From Quillaja saponaria (lineage: Eukaryota > Streptophyta > Magnoliopsida > Fabales > Quillajaceae), in assembly GCA_029379385.1 (NCBI GenBank), contig CM055613.1:11736001-11800000 (forward strand): DNA of 64,000 nucleotides, in the 5' to 3' direction. The position numbers were made by a program, and so were the translations under genes. The notes beneath the pieces were generated by a model. The model saw only the letters and a program-made list of their open reading frames with translations, did no database searches and had not been told where the DNA came from. Of the stretch, positions 22,346-35,705 are shown piece by piece. Within the stretch, counting starts at the first letter, position 1; every line of letters starts with the position of its first letter.

Positions 22346-25300
22346 CAATTATATTTTGTTGGTGATATGCTCTTATTCTCGCTTATAAGTAGAATTTCAA
22401 TTATGGGTTTCGATTGTTTCGTAATTCCACGGGTTTCAGTTGATTATGCAGTAACGGTATTTTGATTAGGTGTTTTTTTCCCACCCCCTACTATTTACTT
22501 AGTTCGTGTTGAATTGTGAATATTCCGCTTTGGAATTCATGTCGAAGCATTTTTATTTTCTAAGGTTTTCAGTACACTTCTTAAAATACAGATACACTGA
22601 GCTAGTAGGTTTTTAGGTTTTCTGGACAAGTAGCAATTTACAGCTGGTTCCGTTTCTCTTTTTTATTTTATTTAGTTTTCAAATTGTAATTCTTCAGTAA
22701 TTGCATATGCATTATTACTTTTGTGCCTTTGGCATTTAACAAATTTTGGTAAATTTTGCAAGAGCGTTCTGTTTCAACTTGAGCTCTGTATGGAATTGTT
22801 GTTTCTTGCTTACTTTATCAGCTCAATTTCCCCATCCTGAAGTAGTAGCCATGTTGGAAAAAGTTTTCACTATAAATGGAGATTTTCAGAATTAGTCAGT
22901 TTTGGGACTTCTGGTGCTCTTAATTTGGTTTTGATACCTATGATGTGATTGGACTAAATGGCGGTAATGTGCTTGCTAATAGCATGCTTAAGTATATCTG
23001 TCACATATTAGCGTGATCAAATTATAAATATGGTGATACTCTTTAATTGTGTCACTTTTGGGTTTATTGCTATGTGCTAGAGATACTATGTAGAATTTAC
23101 AGCAATAACCAGGTTACTTTCTTTTCCACAATTAAAGATGGAACTTCTAGTGTGACTTTCTAGAATGTCATGAAGTGATGAAGTCAAGGGTAAAAGATGA
23201 GTTACATGTGAAGCCAGTGTTACCATATTCGTTCCCGAGGTACTTTCTATAATATCCTTTGATGGAGGAATAGAGTAGTCGCATGCTTATATTGCACAAT
23301 ATTTGTGAGCCTCCCTCTTTTCTCTCAAGTAGCAGAACGCAGAAACATTTTGAGTCATCTCATGCTTGACTGCAATATGCTTAAGTTCTATCAAAATACG
23401 TAATTGCTGAATTGTATCTGAAGATTTTGGATGTTGAAATCAGATACTGCCTAGCCTAACATAGTGAGAATTGTCTCGTTCTGTGATCCTGTCATCAGTG
23501 ATGATCTCAGAACAAGCTAAAGGGCATTGAATCATTTGAAGAATAGTTTAATCTTTTAAATCTTCTATTTTGTTAATGATAGACTAATTACTTAGACTTA
23601 ATCCCAACCAGTGATGCCCTGTGTTGTTACTTAAGTGCTTCCTTTTGAAAAGATGAGCTTGGCCTTTAGGCTTGATATTAATTAGTAACCCCCAACTCAA
23701 GAGTGAGCTGTGCTTGACCAAGGTTTATTACACCTATTTCAAACAGGACAAACCTTGTTTTCCAAGTATATAAGTGTTAAAACATCTTCTAGGTATTCTG
23801 TAGAAGCCATCCTTGTTTGCTAAGTTTCTTTCAGTTTTCTGCTACAATACAGACAAAAGAAGAGAAACAATCACAGTTGAGCATAAAAGCCCTTTTTACT
23901 TTTTAGGTTTTTTTTTTTTTAAATGGAAAATTACCAAAACTGAAAACCTGTTTTCCATTACCATTTTTTTCTAATTTTCTGTATATTTTGTGAAGTTCTT
24001 TCATATGACTGCTGCTACAAACTTCATATGTTTATCAGGACTAGCCTCATCTATATTTTTATGGGTGGCTAAAATTGTGTCAGTATTGCCATGGTTAGAG
24101 TCTTTTTGGTCATATTATTTTCCAGTTTGCTGTATATTTTTACAGTGAAGTTCTTTTCATATGACTGGAACTAGTCTTCTGTATATTTTTATGGGTGGCT
24201 AAAAAATTGTGTCAGTATTGGTAAGAGCCTTTTGGGTCATATTATCTTTGGCCTTGGTCCTTTATGTAGTCAAGGTTTCATGGAAGTGAAAGAAAACATC
24301 ATGCTCACAAAGGTTAAACTCTGCTCCATGCTAAGAGTATCTTTTCCTGAGCTAAGTTAATAACACTGAAGGAAGCCTGCATAAAACCAATGATACCAAT
24401 TACCAACTAAGCAGCTTTCCAAATCTATGTAAAACTAATATGTATTACGGAGATGATATATATATCCTTCTTTTAAGAAAAACGAAAATAAACAAAAGAG
24501 GAATTGTAGGGAAAGAATTAACCAAATGGAAGGAAATAGAGAGAGGAGGGTTGGTTGTTCTGCAAAACTTGATTAGTAGGTAGCTCAAAAGATTTGGGAA
24601 TAATTTGACAAAACTTGCCTCACTTGGAATTAATTTTACTTTGCCCGTTTCCCCCATCAGGTTCATCTGTGCAGTGTGCACATCCTCAACACTGCTATTT
24701 CTAGAATATTAGTGGTTTCATGGTTTCACTGAATCAAAACGACTTGGGAACCAATTTTCTGTGGTCCAGCAAAGTCAAGGTCAGCAGCATTTGTCCGACA
24801 TCTGATGCTGGCAATCCTTTCCTCTTTGCTTTCTTCTTCTTTTGCACGATAAGATGGATACTGAGAAGGGGAGAAAAGACACATCGGTATGACTGAATAG
24901 AAGTGGTACCAGGAGTTTATGACATTTCATGTCATACCAAAAATCCCCTAGGCGACTTTTAAGTTTTAACTGCATGGATCATGGTGATGTTGACACTTGA
25001 CAATTAGCCAGTTATCCCCAAAAGAACCAAAATACCGGAATCTACATGTGGTCAATGAATATACAATTAATTTCTTTAGTGGCGTTGAGTTCTATGCTTG
25101 TTATACTATATGACATTGTTTGATATTTAATTGTAATAGCGCCACAGTGAACAATGTAAATTGCAGTATGAAAATATAACTTGTTTGACATTTAATCATG
25201 TTTATTCGTGTTTACTTGGCTGTTTTATGATATCTGGTCAATTAATTGAATATGACATGATTTGTGGATTCTACTCATCCACAGTTTTTGCCAAAGAAAG

Positions 25301-26187
25301 GGGGAACCCCTAAGAAAAATGAGATCATACTCACAGCTCCAACAGGAGAGGAGATCAATAACAAGAAACAGTTGGAACAGTATTTGAAAGCGCACCCCGG
25401 TGGCCCAGCCGTATCAGAGTTTGATTGGGGCACTGGTGAGACCCCGAGGAGATCAGCAAGAATTAGTGAGAAGGCCAAGGCAGCTCCTCTGCTAGAAAGT
25501 GAGTCCCCAAAGAAACGAGGCAGAAAATCCTCAGCTTCAAAGAAGGATGACAGAGACACAGAAACTGCTCCTGAAGTAACTGAGGAGACCAAAGAAGTGC
25601 AGATGCAAGAAGCTGAAAAAACAGAGAAGGATAATGAAGATGCTGAGGTGGAAAAGAACGTCTTGAAGGAAAATGAAGAAAAGAATAAAGCAGAGGATGG
25701 TGGTACCAATACTGAAGTGGCTCATCCTGCAGAAGCTGAAGTTGGAGAAGTCAATATACATAATGATGATGAAAAACAAAAGACCACTGATGAAGAGCCG
25801 GAAGATTCAAAAGGAAAAGTTTTTGACAAAGAAGGTGAGGATTCTGAAGTGCCTCAGAATGAAAATGAAAAAATTGAGGTTGAAAAGCTTCAAGAAAATA
25901 CTGAGCAACGAAAGGTTGAGTCAGGGAAAGAGGATAGATCTGGGGAACAGAACAAATTGGAGACATCTACTGCTGATGATAAAAAAACTGAAGGGGAAGA
26001 AGAAGTCAAACATCAACACAGTGGAAATGCACATGCATCTGAAGGAGAAAGAAAGGAGAAAGAAGGAACAATAGGGAATGATGAAGAAGATCATAGTTTG
26101 GGTCTTAAGGAGACAAGCAAAAAGGCTGAAGGAGAAGTGGTTGAGAATGGCAACCATGGCACTGAAGCTGGTGAGGTCAAACCCTGA
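22139..26187 (+). CDS. MBD11: Methyl-CpG-binding-domain protein, MBD10/MBD11 type
   Basis: Two coding exons, 22139-22222 and 25285-26187, joined in phase 0 across a 3.06-kb intron, encode 328 residues. Residues about 18-88 are the [14 protein letters not shown] from exon 1, then [40 protein letters not shown] and the basic [14 protein letters not shown] nuclear-type [13 protein letters not shown] stretch follows, then about 200 residues that are very rich in Glu, Lys, Asp and Asn with low complexity. This is the layout of Arabidopsis MBD10/MBD11. Family members are nuclear chromatin proteins, but plant MBDs of this class often do not bind methylated CpG strongly. The split inside the MBD at W-K-K-K is the expected intron site. 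The symbol is by similarity; MBD10 fits equally. A likely polyadenylation signal (CAATAAAT) is at 26307. Confidence 0.93.
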
Positions 26188-27030
26188 GTAGAGATTAGGT
26201 TAAATAGCTCTTGGCTTCTCCCTCCTTAATCTGACCTTTTAGATCCGTTGGAAGATAACCGTAGTTCCGTTGTTGATGTTAGCTATTTGATTGTTCATTG
26301 AAACAGCAATAAATTGTAAACTCATAGATTAGGCGTATAATGGACCATCCGTTGTATTTGGAGAGACGTTAGCTGCTGGTTACCTTTGTAACATTGTGGT
26401 AATGTAATATGAATTATAAGGTCATGTACCGTAGCAATCCTAAGTATAATCATTTTAGTTCACCATCTTCTGACCCGGTGGCTGAACATCTCCTGTCTTG
26501 TTGATTTGATATTGTAATATTTTAACAGCTTCAAAGCTTCGAAGGGCTGTGATTGCAATAACAAAATTTTAATTTATCTAGAAAGGTCTATCTAGCGGAT
26601 GTTTTTAAGTTCTTTGTTGAAATACAATCAATTTAGTCTTTGAATATTTATTAAATGTTACAAGCTTTCTTTAAAAATCTCTCTAAAAAAGTAACTTGGA
26701 ATGTTCCATATCCTTGTACTTGTACTGCCTACAAAAAGAAAATTTCATTGGAATTCTGCAAGTTGTGTAATGCCAATAAAATTGTAAATTCCGGCAAGGC
26801 CTTTGCTCATTATGAATCTCAACCAAATTAAGCTACAAATTACTAGTAACTCAACCAAAAAATTAGCTTGTGGTACTTATACTGTAGGGACAAGTTGGAA
26901 CTTTGGCAGTGAGAACAAAACGGGCCTATCATGACACCAGTTAGATAACCAGGAGGAAAAATCAATGCAAACTTAGAAAGATTTCAAATTAAAAAAGAAC
27001 AAAATGGAATGGCTATAGTACTCCTCCACT
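26188..27030. other. 3' regions of two convergent genes
   Basis: 3' UTR of the MBD gene (+) and of MPH2 (-), with AT-rich spacer between. No further gene seen. Confidence 0.6.
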
Positions 27031-28603
27031 TCAGAGACCCTTAAGCTGTCCAACAAGACCTGTCAAGGTTGTCCACTTCTCAAATGCAGTGGCCGAAGAC
27101 ACGAAGGCAAGTTTGGAGGATTCAACATCATTTCGAGAAACTGAAAAGCAAAAGCATTGGTTAAAACTAAGTTGTCTGTTAAACTAGTAACTGATTTTGT
27201 AGAATCTACAAAGTAACACCCTGAAGCTGGTTTTTATGTTCAACCAGATGGCGGCAACCAAGATAAGACAAAGGTTGTAGCTTTTATTGTTCCAATTTTA
27301 TACAAAGTCCCCAAAGGGATTAGCTTGTAATTAAGAGCTTGAGTTCTAGTTTGGTTAGTGAAGTAGCAGCAACCCACCTGATGTAATCAGTGAAGCTAGT
27401 GAGGAATTGAATGTATCCACCTCAGTTTTCTGTTCAGGGCTAGAACTTAGCTGTTGATAAGGTACATAAAAACAGTCAGAAATCTAATCAATCTCTAGAA
27501 AACAGAAAGACGGTGAACTGGAAAATCAATGCAACAAAAATCCCTCACAGAAAAAATCTTAACTCTAATGAAAAACAATGATTTACTAAATATTGAATGG
27601 AATTATGTTTGAAAGCATGGTGACCTTGTTGAAGGCTATATTAGCCTTTCGGACCCAATCTGTATCAGTGCCTCCCCCAAGAACAGAACCAGCAGAAGGT
27701 AGATCATTGTTTTCAATAGATTGACCAACTTTGCTCAGCTTGTACACCAGATCCTGAAGATATCCTGCAAACAAAATTTCAATTTCTAGTGCTTAGAGGA
27801 AGTCGTTGGAGGCTTGTAATTATATATAATATTTCAATTGCATCCTAAATTTCATTGGGGTTTGATAGAAGGGTCCTCTTAGTCTTAGTGAAAACTTCAA
27901 GCCTCCACACTCCAGTTAGAATGTTTCAAGTAAAAGTTTCAAATGCCTCCCAAATTTCCATTGCGGTTTGATAAGATGTACACTTAATGAAAATTTGAAG
28001 CTTCCACATTCAGTCAAATATGTCATTCCAATTGAAAAAAATTTAAGCATCTCTCTACTGGCTATTGAGAAGTGAATCAAATATAGTTATATGCAACACC
28101 AAAAAGAATCATGAATTGAATTTCCTGCAATTTGACATATACAACATTTAATTAGTAGGACAAATTACATTAGGAACTTCTATCATTCTATGAGACAGCT
28201 TCGGGTTTGGATTATTTTATGAAATTTAACCTGTTTCTTTGCTGGATGTACTGATCACCCCTTGCCTCTCAAGTCTCTTCTTTCTGTCCTGCTTAACCTT
28301 TTCCAATAGCTCCACATCGTCTTCAGCTTCCAATATTGCAGCATTAGCATCAAAGCAGCCTTTACCAGGCAATGAAAATACAAAGCTAGTGATGAAGCTG
28401 ACAGATAGGCTTCTTTTGGTCAGGATAGGAGGGTATAGTGTTGGCTCCTGAATTGCCTTGCAAAGAGTTAGTTTTCTTTTGGCATTGCATTTGTGGGGGC
28501 AAAAATATGTTGGTGTTATTGATAATGATGAAGAAGAAGAGGAGGAAGATGGGACAGTACAAGGGAGGAAGGAGTTTGCAGTAGAGAGAAAATATGTCGC
28601 CAT
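27031..28603 (-). CDS. MPH2: Thylakoid lumenal 16.5 kDa protein (MPH2)
   Basis: Four exons on the minus strand (28603-28231, 27764-27625, 27450-27378, 27140-27031) join with consistent phases to 231 residues. Residues 1-60 form a Ser-rich chloroplast transit peptide. A lumenal-targeting hydrophobic stretch (about 65-79) after Lys63-Arg64 ends in ANA/A near residue 88. The mature part has an acidic/basic helix (EAEDDVELLEKVKQDRKKR), then GYLQDLVYKLSKVGQSIENN, FNSSLASLITS and the C-terminus AFEKWTTLTGLVGQLKGL. This matches Arabidopsis At4g02530, whose product is needed to maintain photosystem II under high or fluctuating light. The exon structure and length agree with the family and no defect is seen. 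It is convergent with the MBD gene. Confidence 0.95.
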
Positions 28604-31460
28604 TTTCCTCCTTTCTTTTTCTCTATTTTCTGGTGTTTTTTGGGGGGGAAAAATCTAAAGGGGTTAGACATGGAAGTTTGGAACTTTTTGAGGATAAGGT
28701 TGCTATGCTGGGTTGTGTTGTTGTAATCTGATCCAGTCATTTTTTAGATACTGAAGGGCATTCTAGTCATTTTTTGAGCTAATTGTCCCACACTTCTGCA
28801 ACCATTAGTAGTATCCATCCATCCATATTGCCATAAAGTATAGGACTTCAAATCCTGTATCACAATTCTCAATTCACATATCAACATTCTGTATAACACA
28901 GTCCTCTCCAAAATAAATTACTACTGAGATTCATCATCATTTAACTTGTTTATGTCCTTAAGTAAAACCTTCAACTAATTTACCCTAAAGCTTGGCTTAG
29001 TGACTTGACCTTTAATGCTGAATGAATCAGAAGATGCCTAACTGGGGATTCCAAATATATCTGCATCACCGGGAATGTAAAATGGGACCTCTGAATATAA
29101 AGAATATTGCCAGAAAAAACTCCATAAAGTGATCAGAGCCTTGCTGTGACAATGTGAACTGGACAAATAGTAGATGTAAAAAGTTGGATGATTCTCTTAC
29201 GATGTGTGTTATTGCAGTTGGTATGGCTAAAAGCCACTTTATTAATTTAATTTAATTAGTGTTAGTAACCAAACAAAGCCTCTTATCAAGCCAGCTTAAA
29301 AGAGTAAAGTAGGACAACCCAAAAAAGTCATACATTTGCTTTTAAGCTAATTAAAATTAAACATCATGAAAGCTCTAAGCTTGTTCCTTTTAAGTTCAAC
29401 TTTCCTTAATCCAATTGTCCATTGCTCCTTTTAGGTTTCACTCGTTTTAGCTTTTTGTATTTCTTTGGGCTCCTCCAATTGTCCATTGCTCTTTAATCAT
29501 ACTCTTATCGTATTTGCTTTCTGTATAAAATATAATTAGTGAAGACATCTATTTGGACTTTGAGAAAAAAAAAATTAGAAATAATATTATCCAAACAAAC
29601 ATCCATATAATTTTAAATCACAAAGAATAACAAATTGATAATTTTTTATTTTCTCTTTTCAGGTAACAATTAATTCACGAAAAGGTATGTACATACTACA
29701 TATGATCGATAAACTTGGAGAAGCTTGAATAGAAATATTTAGTTTGTTTCTGAAAAGGAAAAAGAGCTATATATATAAAACAAACTTAGAGAAGAATGTT
29801 AATTAGTTGAGGGTAAAGTGAATCTTCTCCCCTAAGGCTTCACCCATTTTGAATATTGTTTTTCTCAGCCTCTAATTAGTGCTTTCTCACGTGTATGTCC
29901 TCTGCAGTCAAGATCCTACAAAATCGTCCAATAATGTATGTATGCTGATGCTGGAGTGGGACACATCCATACCAAACACGATAACGCACATCGGACCGAC
30001 TTTACGTTAAATATATATATTTTTTAAATAATAAAGTGGTAATTTTAAGAAGTTAAATTTTTTAATTAATAAAAAATATTTAATTTTGTGAATGGTAAGA
30101 ATAATGAAAGATTATTAAGAGAAAGAAAATAAGTTACATATTTTAATTTATATTTATTTTAAAATAAAAAATCAAAAAGATTTTCTGAATTTTATATAGA
30201 TATATAATTTACACCTATTTGAACACCCCAATTTGTCCTGTTCTCTTATTGTTAATTTAGAACAACAAAATTAATCAAAAATTTAGAACAATAATGAGCA
30301 ACAAATGTATCTTTCTTCTATTCAAGTAAATTCATTTATTAATACATATAAATTGTTTATTGGAGTTGTCCGAATACCAATGTCTTCTACTATACCAGTT
30401 GAACAACATATTTGTTTTTAAATCTTACCCCCTCCCCCAAATTAAATAAATATTCTTTCCATGGAACAAATTGTTAAGTAGAAATATTTAAATAATTGGA
30501 GACAAAACAAAATTAAAATTTCATATCATTTTTTAATTACCGATAGGTATAGAGATTGGAGAGATCACATTCGTCTTATAGGAGGAATAAAAAAAAATTA
30601 AATACAATAATCATTTGGATCAATCATTTAGTTTTGAATTTTAAATTTTCTTGTCATCTTAATTATATGATTATTTAGACTACAAAATCATAAATATTTA
30701 TAACTTAAATCCTAATCATGTGCCATCTCGCTATGATTTGGCTTCCTCTCTTAACTTTTTTTATTATTTTTTTTTTTTCATGAGTATCTATTTTGTTTTA
30801 GAAAAAGGGTTAGTCTAAATAAAGATGGCAAAGAATAAATTGCTTGCTCCAAATCCCTTCACATTTTAATTGTAAATCATTGACTTCTAAGGAGACGTGC
30901 TTTATTCGTCTGTTATAAAAGTGAATATTGCTTTGGATTTTTATTGAATAAAATATACCTATTTAAATTACTTAATAAATAAATTCAATAATTAAATCTT
31001 ATCATATTATTTAATAATTAGTTTTATTTTAATTAAAAAAATATCTCACTCATTTCACACACAAAAAAAAAAAAAAAAAAATAACATTTCCATTCTCCTA
31101 TTTATAAAAATATTTTTTTATCAGATCAAATTTATTAAAAAAATACTTTCACTCACATACTAAATTTTTTTTTTTGAAATAAGACTAAAAAATGTAATAT
31201 AATATTTTCATAACTGAGAAAATTGGACTAATTTACTCAAATTGAAATAGAAATATCCCAGAGGTCGACCAGGGTCTATTCAGTCTCTGCCATGCTTTGA
31301 AAAATTCCACTTACTATTCACTTTGCAGAGCGTGTAAAGGAGTGTACGGAATTGGTAGTGGAGTGTGAATGCACCGTCCAGCATCTTCACAGTTTTCCCA
31401 GTCATACTTCCAACTGGGTAAGTAAACACTGACCAATTGAAGCAAGTTTTAGTATCTACG
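28604..31460. other. Intergenic region between MPH2 and the glucanase gene
   Basis: About 2.9 kb with no supported gene: poly-A/T tracts (for example 31064-31083) and AT-rich sequence. The first few hundred bases are the MPH2 promoter. A minus-strand frame at 28516-28740 is an antisense or 5'-UTR artefact. Confidence 0.5.
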
Positions 31461-31467
31461 TTATATA
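31461..31467 (+). promoter_or_regulatory. Predicted TATA box of the glucanase gene
   Basis: TTATATAC lies about 420 bp before the ATG at 31884, implying a long 5' UTR that contains an in-frame upstream ATG at 31743. Confidence 0.4.
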
Positions 31468-31883
31468 CACGCATAAAAGGATCAACCAAAAGCCCAAAAC
31501 CGTCCTTGTCTTCTCTTTTTCTCCTTCTTTTCCCTTGTTCTGTTCACATAGAAAACCACTGCCAAAACCCCCCATTAAGCTGTTTGCTCATATGCTTCAA
31601 TCCCTCGATTGAAGTCATAGAGAAAATCATTGCTTGTATTGCTATTAGTGAGAAAGAGATGAACAAAAGCAAGAAATGGACGGGCAGAATGCGTAATTGA
31701 AGAGAGTAAAAAAAAAAAAAAAAAAAAGGGAATCTTTGTCTTATGGCATGCCTGAGGAAGAAGAAGCAGTGCATTCAAGGAGTTTCAGTTTTCGATTTTG
31801 AACTTGTTTTGTCTAACTCCACCAACCCAAGTCTACAACTTTTAAAGAATCGAATCGTTTATTGCTGTTTTCTCTCCGAGGCA

Positions 31884-34800
31884 ATGAAAAACTTGCGATT
31901 TTTGGGCCAGTTTCTTGTAGTGTTCTTGATCTCCAACACTCAAATTGGTATGTCCTTCTTTTGATTATGTTTATTTTTTAGAATGATGTAATTTAATTGA
32001 TACATAGAGTTCTTTTACAAGTGCCTTCTGATAGCTGTAATAATATATCATATTGAACGGCTTGTGATCAGCGTCTCTGTGGTCTTATTTTTTCTCTATA
32101 TTGGGAATCTGTTTATGTTGTTCTCCCTCCGGGGTCTTTCTGATTATATCATTATTGTCAAGTTGCATTATTGTTTTCTACTAAAAAAAGTCTGTTGGTA
32201 TGGGAGATTCTCTTGGTTCTTTCCTATTTTACAGTTTTCGATTTTTCTGTTGGTTTCATGTATTTGCTTCTTATGATGCTTGTTTTCGGTTGTTACTAGT
32301 AGTTGGGTCGTATTCTGTGTTGCTTACATATGATGATATTTCGAAATTCATTGATTATGGTTTCGACATCTTAATATTAATTCTTCCTATTCTTTGGGTT
32401 TTGGGGGTGCAGTTGGAGGAACTTAATTAAAGCCTCTCTTTAGCCTATATTTCACCTAAACATTCTTGTGGTTCCAAGCTGCATAGAACTATTGTATTAA
32501 CTCCTTTTTAATCTTTAAGCCAACTTTTTTGTAGGCTTCTGAAAATTGTCAATGTTTTATTTCATTTTTGGATCTTTCCTATACTCTTCTGTTTGTTTTT
32601 CAGCATTCCAAGCTGTGGAAGCTTTCACTGGGACATATGGAATAAATTATGGAAGGATTGCAGATAACATCCCCTCACCTGATGAAGTTGTTACTCTTCT
32701 CAGAGCTGCGAAGATAAAGAATGTTAGGATTTATGATGCTGATCACAGTGTTCTTAAAGCCTTTAGTGGAACTGGGCTTGAAATTGTGGTAGGACTTCCC
32801 AATGGATTCCTGAAAGACATGAGTTCTGATGCGGACCATGCTATGAATTGGGTGAAAGAAAACGTGCAGTCATTTCTTCCTGACACACATATCCGTGGGA
32901 TTGCTGTAGGCAATGAAGTGTTGGGTGGGAATGACTCTGAACTGTGGGGTGCTCTTCTGGGTGCAGTAAAAAATATTTACAATGCAGTAAAGAAACTTCA
33001 ATTAGATGAGCTAGTGGAGATTACTACTGCACATTCATATGCTGTTTTCTCTAATTCTTATCCTCCCTCTTCTTGTATATTTACAGATAGTGTCGTTCAA
33101 TACATGAAGCCACTCTTGCAGTTCTTCTCACAGATTGGCTCACCTTTCTGTTTGAATACTTACCCATTCCTGGCTTACATGAGTAATACAGAGACTATTG
33201 ATATAAACTATGCTCTTTTTCAGACAACAGAGGAGATTTATGATCCAAAAAGTGATCTGCATTATGATAACATGCTTGATGCTCAGATTGATGCAGCTTA
33301 TGCAGCTCTTGAGGATGCTGGATTTAAGAAAATGGAAATCATAGTTACTGAGACAGGATGGGCTTCACATGGGGATGACAAAGAAGCCGCAGCAACTGTA
33401 AACAATGCTAGGACATATAATTATAACCTTCGGAAAAGGCTTGCAAAGAAGAAAGGAACCCCATTCAGACCGAAAAATGTGTTGAAGGCATATGTTTTTG
33501 CTGTTTTTAATGAGAATTCTAAACCTGGACCAACTTCTGAGAGGAATTTTGGACTATTCAAGGCTGATGGCAGCATAGCATACGATATTGGGTTTCATGG
33601 ACTTAGTTCTGCAGATTCATCACTCTTGTCTGTCAAGGTATGAGGTCTCCAATCACCTAAAGTGAGGTTTTTTGGTCTTCTTCTTTTGTTTACATATAAA
33701 ACAATGGTTACTGTCATGTTAGAACATAAAACTTTCGGAGTTACTCTTCTCATTCAGAAGTTTTCTACTCATTACGAAGTGTGAAAAATACAGGAATAAA
33801 AAAATAACATAGTATTAGACAACATAAACCTTACTACATCTTTTTAAGTGGGCCATTTTTCTTTTTCTTTTTCTTTGGGAGGGGTGGGAGGAAGGTGCTT
33901 TTCTGAATGAAGATATTGATGCATGGGAAGATCATATTTGCCACATCTTCCTTTTTTTTATTTAAGCATTAGGCATCATTCAAAGTGTGGAGTAAAATTT
34001 TATTTGAATTGATGTGAGTATTTTGTTTTCTTTTCCTCTGGGATGACTCGAAATGTATTGCAAAGGTTTTTTCAAATGTGATTTTTAGACAAGATAATTT
34101 TCTATGTACTTTGTTGGAATATTAAATTTCATGACACAATATTTTTGTTGTGAAAAAAAGAAAATTTTAAGAGCATTAATATAAAGCTATCTCTGAATAT
34201 AGTATTTCTTCCATTATCCCTTCCCTATCATCCTCTAATGAAGTGCTCTTAGTTTAGAGCACTATCATTTGTGTCCTTCCTACCATACTTAGTCTTAACA
34301 TATGCATTGAATGAGTGCACATATGATAAACAACTGGTGACTTGTTAGTAACTTGTAGTTGCTGAGGCTTTTCTTTAATGATAGAGTTCTACTTACTTGC
34401 CTCATACGAAGTCCTTTACAGTTGGCCTTTTCTGTATTATGTGGTGCTGAGTAACATGGAGTAAATAACAGTGTTAGATTTCACTTCCCAAAATGAAAGT
34501 TAATCAACTTAGATCCATCTAAGAGACCGCAAGACTTCCTTTCTTTTCAATTGTAAGAACATAAGTTACTGAGAAGAAATACTTGGAAATATCTGCCAAT
34601 ATCATTATTTCTCCTTAGGCAAAGCTGTTTCATGTAAGGTTGTTCATTTTTCTCCACTCAATAGAAAAAAGTTATAATATGTGGATTTCTTTAACTTACT
34701 TTTTTTTTTCTGAAACTATGTCTTATTGTTTTTAGTTTAAATTTTATAACACTTGCATCTTTTTGTTGCATTTCTTGCATCCAGACATATTACCCACCAG

Positions 34801-35705
34801 TGCTGCTAGCAGACTAGGATCAGAGAACTTCTATTGTAGAATGCTATTTCCTTTAGTGCAACCTTAAACTACATCACCATCTCCACCTGTCCTTGGTCTA
34901 TCTTAGAAGAGATTTGTTGTGAATATGTCAGTTATTCCCCTTCTTTATCATGATCCCATATATTGAGGAAGTTCTTGTCAATCTCTTGGGAAACCAGCTG
35001 ATTTAGGGTATTGAATCACCCCTTTAGTATCAGATGTACTTGGTCCACTCCCTACACCCAAATTCAACTGTATTCAGGGTCTGCCCTCTGTTATATATAT
35101 ATATATATATAGTATAAGTAAACAATAAGGTAAAGAAAAATTCTTCTTTAACAAGAACACTATCTCCAAGTGTTTTTCAGTGCTCAAACTCATTGGAATT
35201 TTTAGGGAAATTCATATTAAAGAGCTTAGGCACTAATAGTAATGTGTATTTTCTTAATCCAAATTTGACACAACTACGGTTTGAGAAAAGCAACCTAAGA
35301 CTCATTTGTTTGGGGATGCTTTTGGTAACAAACATGACTTATCATTTATATGATCTCCCTTTATGAAACTATAAAGGGAATGGTCAGATGTTGTTCTCTC
35401 TTGAATGATGTCTCATGGCACATAAGCTTTCAACAACAGTTGGAAACACACCTACAAAAAACTAAACATGAAAGTTAAATAGTATAATAGGTTTACACGT
35501 ACAGTTTTTGTGTTGTTAACATTTTTAAAATGTAGACTCAATCTTTCTTAAAGAAATAAAAACTTGGAGTGTCTTCTCCCATTTGGTATTTATTCATTTC
35601 CTCTCGAATGCACTTGAACAGGCTATGCAATCTCAAGGTTTGTCTGGGTCTTACTCCATTGCATTTACAATATCTGCTTCAGTGCTTCTTCTTTTCTGGA
35701 GTTGA
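31884..35705 (+). CDS. GPI-anchored endo-1,3-beta-glucosidase, GH17 (At2g27500/BG14-like)
   Basis: Exons 31884-31947, 32604-33637 and 35622-35705 give 393 residues. Residues 1-31 are a signal peptide (MKNLRFLGQFLVVFLISNTQ, then up to VEA). The GH17 barrel follows, with the acid/base Glu126 in GIAVGNEVLGG and the nucleophile Glu271 in VTETGWASHG; family motifs YGRIADNIPSP and FAVFNEN are present. The 27-residue last exon is a hydrophobic tail (SIAFTISASVLLLFWS), a typical GPI-anchor signal. There is no CBM43/X8 domain, as in the BG14-type subgroup. The enzyme hydrolyses callose at the wall or plasmodesmata (family knowledge). The GTATGA donor of exon 2 means a retained intron adds only Val then stop, giving a form without the anchor. 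An in-frame upstream ATG at 31743 would add 47 residues before the signal peptide; the start at 31884 is preferred. Confidence 0.95.

Noticed and set aside
21844..22388. Short frames around the first MBD exon (both strands)
   Set aside because: They overlap the 5' UTR, exon 1 and intron 1 of the MBD gene in wrong frames.
25275..26157. Several antisense and +2-frame open frames over the MBD second exon
   Set aside because: They mirror the Glu/Lys-rich low-complexity codons of the real frame; the + frame carries the MBD.
31911..31922. TTTCTTGTAGTG, a CACTA-like right-end word
   Set aside because: It lies inside the glucanase signal-peptide codons with no sub-terminal repeats; chance match.
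33638..33643. Taking the glucanase stop at 33643 as the main C-terminus
   Set aside because: A GTATGA donor there and a GPI-signal exon at 35622 in phase 0 give the family's expected tail; kept only as a possible isoform.
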